A stretch of DNA of 64,000 nt from Xestospongia bergquistia (taxonomy: Eukaryota > Porifera > Demospongiae > Haplosclerida > Petrosiidae), in NCBI GenBank assembly GCA_963965975.1, contig OZ014411.1, positions 24,597,249-24,661,248 on the forward strand, read 5' to 3'. The position numbers and the translations under genes are program-made. Position 1 is the first letter of the stretch, and each line of letters begins with the position of its first letter. The notes under the pieces were generated by a model. It was not told the origin of the DNA. It ran no database searches and was given only the letters and a program-made list of their open reading frames with translations. Shown here piece after piece: positions 9,628 through 21,900 of this stretch.

Positions 9628-11157
9628 ATGCTGTGCTTCAAGAAGACAATGCCTTTTTCTGTTTTCCTAATACTATTGTGGTTAATACTTGCTAGATTTC
9701 TGGATCCTACTGTATATCTGTCAATAAAACAAGGAGTCCACAAAGTCAATATCTTTGAATATATTCAAACATTTATGGCTGTTGTATTTTATGTTTCCCT
9801 TCCTATAGCTGGTCTCTATACAGATTTGAAATTCAGCCGTGTCAATGTAGTTCTCTTCACTGCAGCTATAGGTGTGTGTGGAACATTGCTGTTTATTGTG
9901 GAGTCTGCACTGCCTACAGGTACCTGGATAACATACATAGCATCTCCAATTTTAACATATTCAGAAAGATTCTTGGCTATTGTTGCTTTGTCACTTGGAG
10001 CAGATCAACTCTGTGAAGCATCTTCACAACAACTAAATAGTTATGTATGGTGGTATTATTGGAGCCTTTCATTGGGATGGTCATTAACTGTCATTGCTGC
10101 TTGTTGGAAGAACAACAGTCTGATTTACAATACTACCATAACCAGCCTTCATTTACCTGGTATCATCATCATCCTTCTAACTGGATTTGTCTATAAGAAA
10201 CATTTTATTCATGACACTCCTTTCAAAAATCCTCTTAAATTAATTTATAATGTTCTCAACTTTGCTTGGAAAAACAAGTACCCTGTACAACGTTCTGCTC
10301 TCACATACTGGGAACACAAACATCCATCAAGGATCAATCTCAGTAAAGACAAATATGGTGGACCATTCACTGAAGCAGAAGTAGAAGATGTTAAAACATT
10401 TTTTTGTATAATACCGTTAATAATTGTCATTGCAATTGTCTATGTTCCTGTCCAACCTATTACACGACTATCAACCAACTTGTACCAAACAATAGATCAA
10501 TGTCTACTAAACTCCACCTACATTGTTTATTATGCAGTACAAATAGTAGCCATCCCTATTTATCAATTTAGTAAGAATTATTTTCGTTGCAACATCAGTA
10601 TGTTACAACTGATTGGTCTTGGTCTTCTGTTACAAGCTTTAAGTAGATTTGGATATGTGGCCATTGACTTATATGTGACTATAGAAGAAGACAACAATCA
10701 AACATGTTTATTTCAAGCAAACAGTAATGATCCTCAATATATACCATTTGTTCAAAACACATATGTCTTTCTGATTCCAAATTTTATAGCAGCTGTAGGT
10801 AGTGTTTTTATACTACCTGGAACTATCAGGTTTGTTTTCGCTCAATCTCCTCATAGTATGAGGAGTATTCTTATTGGTCTCTGGTATTCTAGCAATGGTC
10901 TTTTGGAACTGATTGGTTGGAAAATTACTGAATTTATAAGACACAGTCCATCTATGAAACCAAGTTGTGAATTTAGTATCTTTCTAATGAATTTAATAGT
11001 TTCCTGTCTTGCCTTTGTATTGTTTATATTTATAAGTGCAAGATATAAGTTAAGAAGTCGTGGAGATTGTTTTAATCCTCATACTGTTGCAGAAAATTAC
11101 TATATAAATGACTTTAGAAGAAGAGAACTATACAGTATATATGGAACCACTTCATAG
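9628..11157 (+). CDS. T2: POT/PTR-family (SLC15-like) transporter
   Basis: This is an intact 509-residue single-exon paralogue of T1. It keeps the POT landmarks GADQ, WWYYWSLSLG, the EVEDVKTFF entry to helix 7 and FAQSPHSM. Differences from T1 cluster in helices 2-6 (for example IQTFMAVVFYVSLPIAG, GTWITYIASPILTYSERF) and in helix 8 (VQIVAIPIYQFSKN). The long cytosolic loop and the region ~320-400 are almost unchanged. The ExxERFxYY motif is missing here too. Poly(A) signal AATAAA is at 11241-11246. It shares the 3' flank with T1, so the pair arose by tandem duplication with spacer alpha between them. Substrate is unknown. Confidence 0.88.
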   Translation: MLCFKKTMPFSVFLILLWLILARFLDPTVYLSIKQGVHKVNIFEYIQTFMAVVFYVSLPIAGLYTDLKFSRVNVVLFTAAIGVCGTLLFIVESALPTGTWITYIASPILTYSERFLAIVALSLGADQLCEASSQQLNSYVWWYYWSLSLGWSLTVIAACWKNNSLIYNTTITSLHLPGIIIILLTGFVYKKHFIHDTPFKNPLKLIYNVLNFAWKNKYPVQRSALTYWEHKHPSRINLSKDKYGGPFTEAEVEDVKTFFCIIPLIIVIAIVYVPVQPITRLSTNLYQTIDQCLLNSTYIVYYAVQIVAIPIYQFSKNYFRCNISMLQLIGLGLLLQALSRFGYVAIDLYVTIEEDNNQTCLFQANSNDPQYIPFVQNTYVFLIPNFIAAVGSVFILPGTIRFVFAQSPHSMRSILIGLWYSSNGLLELIGWKITEFIRHSPSMKPSCEFSIFLMNLIVSCLAFVLFIFISARYKLRSRGDCFNPHTVAENYYINDFRRRELYSIYGTTS

Positions 11158-12328
11158 TTTACTTATAATAATGTTTGTGGCCATTTTACTGGTACTTGTC
11201 ATTTTAATGTGCATCTCTCTATGTATTCACAAGTTCTATTAATAAATTGCTGTTAGCAAATTTTGCTGTACTTTGCAGAGTACATATAGATACCAAACAC
11301 ACTACACTAAAGTTGTATACATTCTAAGCATAAGTACTTGATATTTCATTGTTGAAGAAAATTAAACAATGTAGACTAGATGGTGTCATGTTGAGTGGTT
11401 GTAGTCCCCGAATCATTATATATTGTTGATTGTAAATGTAAAATCATATACTGAATGTTCATATATCTCTAGATCTTTTTAACCCCAGCTTTATTATGAA
11501 CACACAACTATTGAGTTGTAAACTTTGAACAAGAGTGAGGTCTTAATATTCCTATTGATAATGTAATTCAATGGGAATGATTTTAGCATTATATTAATCA
11601 CAGAAGCAATATTTGGATTTTTATAATGAAAATATCTTTATTGTTGTAGTTGTTAATGTATACAGATTTCTTTGCTAAAGGAATTCAAAGTAGATTAGGT
11701 AGCATGTTGATTGCATGTAGTTCCTCTTCTGCAATATATTACATGGTTATTGTACAATTATACTGAATTAGATATTTTGTTTAAACAGCAAAAAATGTTG
11801 TAATGTCCTGTTTTTATGTTTGTTCTTACTAGAAAACGTTTGAAATGTTATTAGTTTTATATCTGTATTTGTTGAAGTGAACTGAAAGTCCATATATCTC
11901 TCGATTTGTTGAACTGCAATCTAAATCACTTATATAATTAAACATGCGACCAATGAGTTCCAAACATCAAACAGGAACAAGGTCTCAGTATGACTATTAA
12001 TAATGTAGTTTCATAGGAATTATTTTACCAGTAGATGAATAAATCATTTTATGAGCAGAAACTTGCATAATAATAACAGCCATATCTATCATAATTGTTA
12101 TAGTTATTAATAATACTTGAAGATTATTTGTTGCTATTACATAATTATATTATAATTTATTATACTTTTCAATTCCATGAAATAGTTAAATATTATTAGC
12201 ATACGTATAGGAGGCTCACTTGGTTATTTAAAGTAAGAAAGTGTAATTATTCATAGACTTGCTGATTAATACTACCAATAGTAAAATAATACTAATAATA
12301 TGTAATAACTAATTTTAATAACTCGGTA
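11158..12328 (+). promoter_or_regulatory. T2 3' flank followed by SRCR psi-B 5' flank
   Basis: The first ~750 bases match the 3' flank of T1. The last ~150 bases (from ~12190) match the 150 bases before SRCR-C, including GGCTCACTTGGTT and AATAGTAAAATAATA. That block is the probable promoter of this receptor subgroup. No gene is seen between them. Confidence 0.45.
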
Positions 12329-15300
12329 ATGGAGCACATTACTTTAGCATTGATTTGTCTTGCCCTACTATTGCCTTCAGTACATTGTAAGTGAATGTAT
12401 TTATTTGACATCAAATGTACCATCTTTCATTTAGGTTACTGTAACTCCAGTGATGTAAGGTGGTATAACTCATTAAGTACCACTCCAGGAGAGGGATCTG
12501 TACAGTACTGTTATTCAGGGACATGGTATAGTGCATGTGACTATAACTGGGACTGTAGTGAAGCTAATGTGGTGTGTAGACAATTAAGATATGTTAAAGC
12601 AGGCACAGTTAGTCAGTAAAATCATTGTAAAGTTGTTTAAGTGTTTAACTAGCCACTACATGTAGTTAGCCCCTGCATAGGACTGGCAACACAACATTGA
12701 ACATTGAAGTAAATTAATGAAGCTCATTTTCAGGTGTTATTCAAAATAAATATACTGTAATAAATTTTACTTAATTATGAAACTTTGATATGCAGCCATT
12801 AAATTGTTATTGAAGTTAAAGATCAGGTATATTTTACAAAAAGGCTAATGCTATTTATACTTAAGAGAACAAGTAGTGCAGTTATGGCAGTTGACCCATC
12901 AGTGGCATTTGATATAATAAAATTTATGATCACTAGCAAATCAGGCTCATTAAGTGTTGATGGTATAGTTTATTTTCATAGAATCTACCTCATGTGTTAA
13001 TGGTAAAGTACATTTAGTCAATGGTTCAGTTAGTCAAGAAGTTCGAGTAGAAGTATGTGTCAATTGTATTTGGGGTACTATATGTGGTACTGGTTGGAAT
13101 AAAACAGATGCTTCGTTATATGCAGACAACTTGGTTACACAAACTCAGGTTAATAGTATATAACATTATTGTATAGATATGATCACATTTGTGTTTTGGT
13201 AGTGCCCAATATAAACAACAAATTCCAAATATGGTAGTGGAGATGGTCCAATCGTCTATTCTAATTTAAATTGTCAAGAATGGCAAAGGAGTTTTAGTGA
13301 ATGTAGTAAATCTTCTTATCATCATTTTACATGTTCTAGCACTAATATAGCTGGTGTCCTTTGTACTGATGGTAAGTGTATGCATTAATATAGAATTAAT
13401 TTAAACAGAGTGGTATGCTTTTTTTAGTTATTTTTGTCAGTGTATTGTTCTCCTTACTTGTTGAATTTATTTAAAATTAATTGAAACTTACTCTGAGCTG
13501 AAATCTTTATTTAAGATATAAATTCTCATTTAGATTGTGTTGAAGGTCAACTTAGATTAGTTGGTGGTAGTACTAACTCTGAGGGTACAGTTGAAGTAGG
13601 TCATGATGGCTTATGGGGACTTGTTACTGATGCTGGTTGGGATACATTAGATGCTATGGTTGTTTGTAGACAATTACACTTACCTACACAAGGTAAGATG
13701 ACAACATAATTTAATAAATTTAAAAATCTAAACACATTGTATAATATCCACTGTCATTATTATTACTATATAACAATTAAGATTATTGTTGTATGTGTTC
13801 ATTAATGTGATACCAGTCAAAATAAATATGCTAGTAATTTAAATATATGATGTACTGTTAGGTATGACAATAAACAAACTATTTTGGGTGGACATGCATT
13901 TTAATTACCACATAATTCACTGTGAGCCATACATTTGCACCTATATATTATATTACATGTAGTTTATGCTTCATTTTTAATTATAGGAGCTGTTGCAGTA
14001 AATGGTTCAAAGTTTGGTAAACCAGATTGAGCCATTCGTTACAGCTTTGTATTATGTAATGGAAATGAACAGATCTTGATAAAGTTGTACTAAGATTACA
14101 CATTCACTTAAAGAAGGACGGACTATATACAGAGATACACAGACTGCTGGAGTAAAGTGTTTACCTGATAGTCCTATTTCACACACTACATGTCTTGATT
14201 ACACTGTTATACCAACTGGCAATCCCATATGTGTGTCAGGTAGTGTACAACTTAGCAATGATAATAAAGGAAGATTAGAATACTTTTATCATGGACACTG
14301 GTCTGTGTTCTGCCAGCTCACTCATAGAGAAGCTATTGTTGCTTGTAGACAACTTGGATTCACAAAATATTCATGTAAGTTAGCACATATGAATTTTGTA
14401 AACATGCTATTTCTATTTCTATTATGATAGGGGGTTTGGTGTTTATCAAGCAAACATTGGCTCTGGTTCCATATTCAATCAAAGTTTATTTCAAAAAATA
14501 ACCTGCAATGAAACAGCATCACAATCAAGACTGAGTGACTGTTCAATAGAAGAAGGTTCTTGTGTTTCTCAGATCAATATTAGATTAAAATGTTTTGGCA
14601 AGAGATTATTATAATACAAATCAGGTTACTTTTATGGCTCACTATATAACAAATGTTTTTCTACTTCATTACAGATGTTTTCTTTTCTTTTACCATGCAT
14701 ACTATTACTTTAACAAATTTGTTAACTGTCTTTGTTTATTTACAGAACCTGGAGATTGTCAGGAAGGTCAGATAAGACTTGAAGATGGTGCTATAGAGAA
14801 TGAAGGTAGAGTTGAAGTAAGTTATAATGGAGTCTGGGATGGTGTTTGTGATGACAACTGGGATAAAACAGATGCTTTTATTGTCTGTCATCAACTAGGC
14901 TTCACTGAATTAGGTATACAAATATATTAAACAACATCACAACATTATTATAATAATATTATCTATCAAATAGAACCTGTTGTATATTTGGGATCTACAT
15001 TTGGTGAATCTATTGGACCTATTATATTTTCCAATGTTCAATGTGGAGGTTGGGAAAATAGTCTTGAAGAATGTTTGAAGACAAATTACATTGATGTATC
15101 TTGTACTAGAGACAGATTAGCAGGAGTGATGTGTGTTGATGGTATGACTATATAATAATTCTCCAGTTAGTGTGATCTATCATAATAGGATGTAATAATG
15201 GTGCTGTTAGATTAGTAGGTGGAGGTAATGAATATGAAGGCATTGTTGAAGTATGTAAAGATAATATTTGGGGACTAATAGGAGAAGGTGGTTGGGGTAT

Positions 15301-15688
15301 AGTCATTTGCCAACAGTTGGGTTATGAACCAATTTCTAGTAAGATAACTGATTAGAATATTTTAAATATCTTACATTGTTTATTACTTTAACTATAACTA
15401 GGAAATATAACTAAATTACATATTAAGATCATGTTTTAAGTAGTAAAGAGTGCTTATAAAGTATGGAATATCTTCTTTTAAATTTTGTTTTATACCACAG
15501 GTTGTTGTGCTCTATTACCTAATTATTGATATAGGATATCGTTACATTAAATTTATCTTTCCAAAACATTTTATACCATCAATTCAACTACAACTACTTT
15601 TTTTCCTTTAGTTTCAATCAATGCTTCTCATTTTGAGAAACCAAGGAGAGCTGTTTTAATGGACAATGTAGCATGTGTTGGAAAATGA
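12329..15688 (+). pseudogene. SRCR psi-B, decayed receptor copy
   Basis: Signal-peptide exon 12329-12386 and the first SRCR half-exon 12435-12602 are intact. Exons for SRCR1 second half and all of SRCR2 are missing. Then come 3a (from 12982), 3b, 4a, 4b-5a (13987-14374), 5b (14431-14597), 6a (14746-14913), 6b, 7a and a cut-off 7b. Damage: a frameshift in 3a before the VVCKQLG motif, a C to G change in the 4a VEVC motif, an in-frame TGA and a one-base gain in 4b, loss of a cysteine in 6a, a 12-base deletion in 7a, and a stop at 15686-15688. Two splice donors read GC instead of GT (after 12602 and 14597). Stalk, membrane and tail exons are absent. It cannot make a membrane receptor, though the N-terminal part could be transcribed. 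Confidence 0.9.
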
Positions 15689-15981
15689 ACAGAACCAAGC
15701 ATAATAATAATAAGAGCCTTATCTATCATAATTGCTATAGTTATTAATTAATTAATGATTATTTCTTGTTATTGTATTATGCTTTTCAATAAAAATTTTT
15801 TTCAATAAAATTTTCCATGAAATAGTAAAATCTATTAGCATATGTATAAGGCTCACTTGGTTCTTTTACGTAAGGAAGTATAATTTATTCATAGACTGAT
15901 ATATCTTACTGATTAATATTGGAAATAGTAAAATAATATTAATAATATTTAAACAGGATAACTAATCTTAATAATGCGGTA
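15689..15981 (+). promoter_or_regulatory. SRCR-C 5' flank, probable promoter
   Basis: It is paralogous to the 5' flank of psi-B. The start codon lies in the context GGTAATGGAG. An ATG just upstream (15974) opens a two-codon frame closed by TAA at 15980, overlapping the real start context, so a minimal upstream ORF is possible. Confidence 0.4.
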
Positions 15982-18900
15982 ATGGAGCGCATTACTTTAG
16001 CACTTGCTCTACTATTACCTTCGGTACATTGTAAGTGAATGTATATATTTGAGATGAAATGTACTATCTTTCATTTAGGTTACTGTAACTCCAGTGATGT
16101 AAGGTTGTATAACTCATTAAGTACCACTCCAGGAGAGGGATCTGTACAGTATTGTTATTCAGGGACATGGTATAGTGCATGTGACTATAACTGGGACTGT
16201 AGTGAAGCTAATGTGGTGTGTAGACAATTAGGATATGTTAAAGCAGGTACAGTTAGTCAGTAAAATCATAGTAAAGCTGTTTAAGTAAAGATGAATTAGT
16301 CTTGTGTAGCTAGCCCTTGCATAGCTACACAACATTAATTAGAACTTTGTCTTAAATTAATATAACTTATTTCAGTTTTTAATCATTGCCTCATTAAATT
16401 AAGATAAAAATAATATTTTCATAATAATTAAATAAATATTATTAAGAAATCCAAACCTATTTACAAAAATGTGAAACCCCTCCCCCCCCCCAAAAAAAAA
16501 GTAGATCTAGAAATGTAAACATTGTAAATTGTTTTTAAAGGGAGAAATCATTCTGTAATTGTTTTGAAGATGTATGCCAAGCATTAGGTGTGGTCTTCAA
16601 AACCGAATAGCCGGAAATGTTCGCGATAAATTAAATTTTGCGGTTTTGAGGTTTGGTGAGATTTTGCAAACATTAAAATTTTTAGCACGTGCGATACTTG
16701 TGAAGCATGTCTTTGCTACGTTACTTTTCTTCCACGTCAAGTTTACCTGATCCTGGGTCTGTGTCTTTACTGATACAAGAAGCTCTCTACAAAGCCAATA
16801 AGATCGCAGGTCTCACTAGAGAAACCAATAAGGCACTTAATGGACAGTAGAACATTTGATATAACTAGGCAAAACACTATAGTGTCTATGGTTGTTGTCA
16901 TAATTATTATCAGTATAAAATGTATTGTGTTCAGTAAACCGCAAACATTAAATCTGCAAAATTCATCATTTACTACAAATTGCAAAATAACTACTGCAAA
17001 GATTTCCACCAGACATTTGGAATGTTTAGAGGTGTTGCTTGTTGCTGAAATCATTTTGACTATTTAACTTAATTTTTTAACTACATTCATTTAGTTACCA
17101 AGTTAAATGATACAGTGGTAGTACAAGCTTAACATAATACTTTGCCAGATGACTTTAATTTAATGGCACGTATTTTTCTATCTTAACGAGGTCTGTCAAC
17201 ATTTTGCTTGAAATAATTAAACTAAATTAATAAATTATGTGGTTATTATTGACAATTGATATATGTTAATCCAGGTATGGTTAGTCAATGAAATCATTGT
17301 AAGGTTGTTTAAGTAAGGAATTCGAAGTAGAAGTCTTGTGTAGCTAGTCCCATTTAGCCCTTCCATGGGACTAGCTACAAAACATTAAAGTAGAAACTTC
17401 TTAAATTAATTAAACTCGTTTGTTAGTCAAAATAATTAAAGTATAAAAATTTTAATCTAATTATGAAGCTTTATATGTAGCCATTTATGTCATTCAAGTT
17501 TATACATCGTTATGTTTTACACAAAGGTCAGCACTATTTATAATGACAGAACAGTAACACATTAATTAAGACAATTGTTGACTCATTAGCAGTATATTAT
17601 ACCACAAAATATAATTATGATGCTATTGATAGTAGACCAGGAGAGCTCCTAAAATAACATTTTATTAACAATAACAATTTATTTATAAAGATGATATGAT
17701 ATTTTATAGGACATCAGGATTATACTGTGTTAATTTATATTCTGTACTACTATATATAGCTCAGTAAAACAATGTTAGAACAGTAAAAAAGAGTGTTATA
17801 TTATCTCTTTTTATGTAGGGGCAGCTCTTTCTCATACTTATAACACATTTGGGTCTTGGGACTATATTCGTCATCATTATTATTATTATTGTTCTGGATC
17901 TGAATTAACTCTGTCTAGTTGCTCAATTAATTACATCTCATATTATTATTATTATTATGACTATTGCACTACTTCCAATAATGCTGGAGTGCATTGTGTA
18001 CCTCAAATTGGTACATGTTCACAAAATGGTGCATTAAGACTCACTGGTGGTAACAATACTGATGAAGGAGTGTTGGAGTATTGTTATAATGGTCACTGGT
18101 CAATATTTTGTTCCTTAGATGAGGAAGAAGCTGTTGTTGCTTGTAAACAGCTTGGATATGAACCATATGCTAGTAAGACTATTGTATGTACAAAGAATGA
18201 TTTCAACAGTGTAACTTAAGAACTAATTAATAGACCTTCCTAAATATTTTAAATTTGATTGATACAACAGTCATCAAACTATCATTCAATAATACACCCT
18301 ATATAATATATCATTATAACAGTATGGTTATGATTTTATAGGAATTCTCTCCACTTCTGAGTATTCCTGGAGTATCCAGAACACATACTCTACTTTCTAT
18401 TATTTTTCTTGCAGTTATTATGCTACTGAATCTTCATTAAGTAGCTGTAGTATTTCTTTAATCAGTAATAGTAGTTGTGCTACTAGTTGTACAACTCCAT
18501 ATGCTATAAAATGTTATGGTAAGATGATCACTACACATCCATGATTGATTATACGCAATTAAGTTATAGCTCACCTTTGATTGTAGTCATACCTATTATG
18601 AGTGAAAATATGATAACAACATATCAACACTACGGTAAATGTATTCTCCTTAATTCATAAATAATACCATGTAAAATATAAAAATGTAATGACAGCAAAA
18701 TTTTCTATCAAATAGTTAATTAATTGCTAAACCAAATATATGTAGCATAACAAAACGTACAAAAGACGAAGCATTTATTTATATTATATGTGACCTGATT
18801 TGCAAAAAGGGACCACTTCTGTCAAAACGTTTGTGACCTGATTTGTGAACAAACTACCTTCAAAACATATTGAACATATTATTTTTGTATGCATACAGTT

Positions 18901-21900
18901 GCAATATAAATGCATAACTATTATATATGTATCCAAAACTGTTTTAACAGTGTTTTTTTCAAAATCAGATCCCAAATGCTTTGACTGAAGTGGTCCCTTT
19001 TTGCAAATCAGGTCACATATATAATTAATATGCTATACAACTTGATGAGAATTGGCATTAAATTAGGTATTCCTTCAAAATTGTGTTGGTCAACATATTT
19101 GTAAATTGCTATGTGTGGCAGTGATTACAGTCAGTCCTTGATCATCTTATCATTCCTCACTTTTAATATCACATTTATTAAATCATGCTCATAAAGTGTT
19201 GATGGTATAGTTTATTTTTATAGAATCCAGTTCATGTGTTGATGGTGAAGTACGTCTAGTCAATGGTTCTATTAGTCAAGAAGGTCGAGTAGAAGTATGT
19301 GTTAATGGTATTTGGGGTACTATATGTGGTACTGGTTGGGATAAAATAGATGCTTTTGTTGTATGCAAACAACTTGGTTACACAAACTCAGGTTAGATAA
19401 ATATAACAGTATTATATGAATATGACACATCTGTGTTTTGGTAGAGCCCAATATAACAACAAATTCCAAATATGGTAGTGGAAACGGTCCAATTGTCTAT
19501 TCTAATTTAAATTGTCAAGGATGGCAAAGGAGTTTTAGTGAATGTACTAAATCTACCTATCGTCATTTCACATGTTATAGGACTAATATAGCTGGTGTTC
19601 TTTGTGAAGATGGTAAGTACATGTAGCAGGTATATGAGTAAATATAAGAAACAATAAAATTATTGTGAATTGAAAGGTGTTCTTATTTAAATTTCATAGT
19701 TACTCTTATTAGTATATTGGTTTATTGGACTCCTTAGTTATTTATTGAATTTCTATTCCCAACCAATTAAAACTTACTTTGACCTAAGTAATATCAATTC
19801 TCATTTAGATTGTGATGAAGGTTTACTTAGATTAGTTGGTGGTAGAACTAACTCTGAGGGTACAGTTGAAATATGTCATGATGGCTTATGGGGACTTGTT
19901 ACTGATGCTGGTTGGGATACATTAGATGCTATGGTTGTTTGTAGACAATTACAGTTACCTACACAAGGTAAGATGAAAACATATTTAAAAATATAAACAC
20001 AATATATAATGTCTACTGTCTTTATTAAGTACAAACAACTAATATATAATATCAGTCAAAACACTTACTTATAGTTAAATTAATAATATTTTGTTACATT
20101 AACTATAAACAAAGTTTTTGGATAAACATACATTTTAACTACCAATTGATCAAAACAAATTTTGTAAGTTGTAGCCATACATTTGTTACATAGACATACA
20201 ATTTTAAATTATAGGAGCTGTTGCAGTAAAAGGTTCAAATTTTGGTAAACCAGATCGAGCTATTCATTATAGCTTTGTATTATGTAATGGAAACGAACAA
20301 ACCTTGACAAGTTGTACTAAGATTACGCATTCATTTGAAGAAGGACGGACTATATACAGAGATGCACAAACTGCTGGAGTAAAGTGTTTACCTGATAGTC
20401 CTATTTCACACACTACATGTCTTAATGACTCTGTTCTACCAACTGGCAATCCCATATGTGTGTCAGGTAATGTACGACTTAGCAATGGTAATAAAGGAAG
20501 ATTAGAGTATTGTTATCGTGGTTACTGGTCTGTGTTCTGTCAGTTCACTCATAGAGAAGCTATTGTTGCTTGTAGACAACTTGGATTCACAAAATATTCT
20601 TGTGAGTTTAAGAAATGAATTTTCCAAATATGTTATTTAATTATTTGAAATATTTTTACCCTATCATAGGGGGTTTGGAATATAATGATGAAGCAGACTT
20701 GGGGTCTGGTTCCATATTTAATCAAAGTCTGTTTCAAAAGATAACCTGCAATGAAACAGCATCACAGTCAAGATTGAGTGACTGTTCAATTCAAGAAGGT
20801 TCTTGTGTGTGTCAGATCAGTATTGGATTAAAATGTTTTGGTAAGAAATTATCAATAATATAAATCAATGTATTTTTTGTGACTCACTATAAAACTAATA
20901 TTAATCTACTTATTTACAATTGCTTTTTTCCTTAGTTTACCATACATACTATTTCTTTAACAAATTAATTAATTGTATTTGCATATTTAAAGAACCTGGA
21001 GATTGTCAGGAAGGTCAGATAAGACTTGAAGATGGTGCTATAGAGAATGAAGGTAGAGTTGAAGTATGTTATAATGGAGTCTGGGGTAGTGTTTGTGATG
21101 ACAACTGGGATAAAACAGATGCTTTAATTGTTTGTCGTCAACTAGGCTTCACTGAATTAGGTATACAAATATATTAAACAACATCACAACATTATTATAA
21201 TAATATTATCAAATAGAACCTGTTGTATATTTGGGATCTACATTTGGTAGATCTATTGGACCTATTATATTTTCCAATGTTCAATGTGGAGGTTGGGAAA
21301 ATAGTCTTGAAGAATGTTTGAAGACAAATTACATTGATGTATCTTGTACTAGAGACAGATTGGCAGGAGTGATGTGTGTTGATGGTATGACTATATAAAT
21401 AATTCTCTAATCTGTGTGATCTATCATAATAGGATGTAATAATGGTGCTGTTAGATTAGTAGGTGGTAGTACTGAATATGAAGGCATTGTTGAAGTATGT
21501 AGAGATAATATTTGGGGACTAATAGGAGAAGCAGGTTGGGGTATAGAAGATGCTACAGTCATTTGCCAACAGTTGGGTTATGAGGCAATTTCTAGTAAGA
21601 TAACTGATTAGAATATTTTAAATATCTTACATTATTTTTTAATTTAACTATAACTAAGAAATATTACTGAATTACATACTATGATCATATTTTAAAGTAG
21701 TAAAAAGTTCCTTATAAGGTATTGAATTTTTCTTCTTTTAAATTTGATCTGTTCTGTGCATCCTCTTATTGACAAAGATAACTTAGAGGATTGTTCCAGC
21801 CACAATTTGTGTTTTATAGAACAGATTATTGTGCTCTATTACCTATGATATAGGATATCCTTACATTAAATTTATCTTTTAAAAACATTTTATACCATCA

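Noticed and set aside
16767-17067. Overlapping frames on both strands in intron 2 of SRCR-C
   Set aside because: They fall in an inserted repeat absent from psi-D, with low-complexity residues and no recognisable domain.
18784-18975. Minus-strand 63-residue frame
   Set aside because: It lies almost entirely inside the fold-back element and is an ORF by chance.
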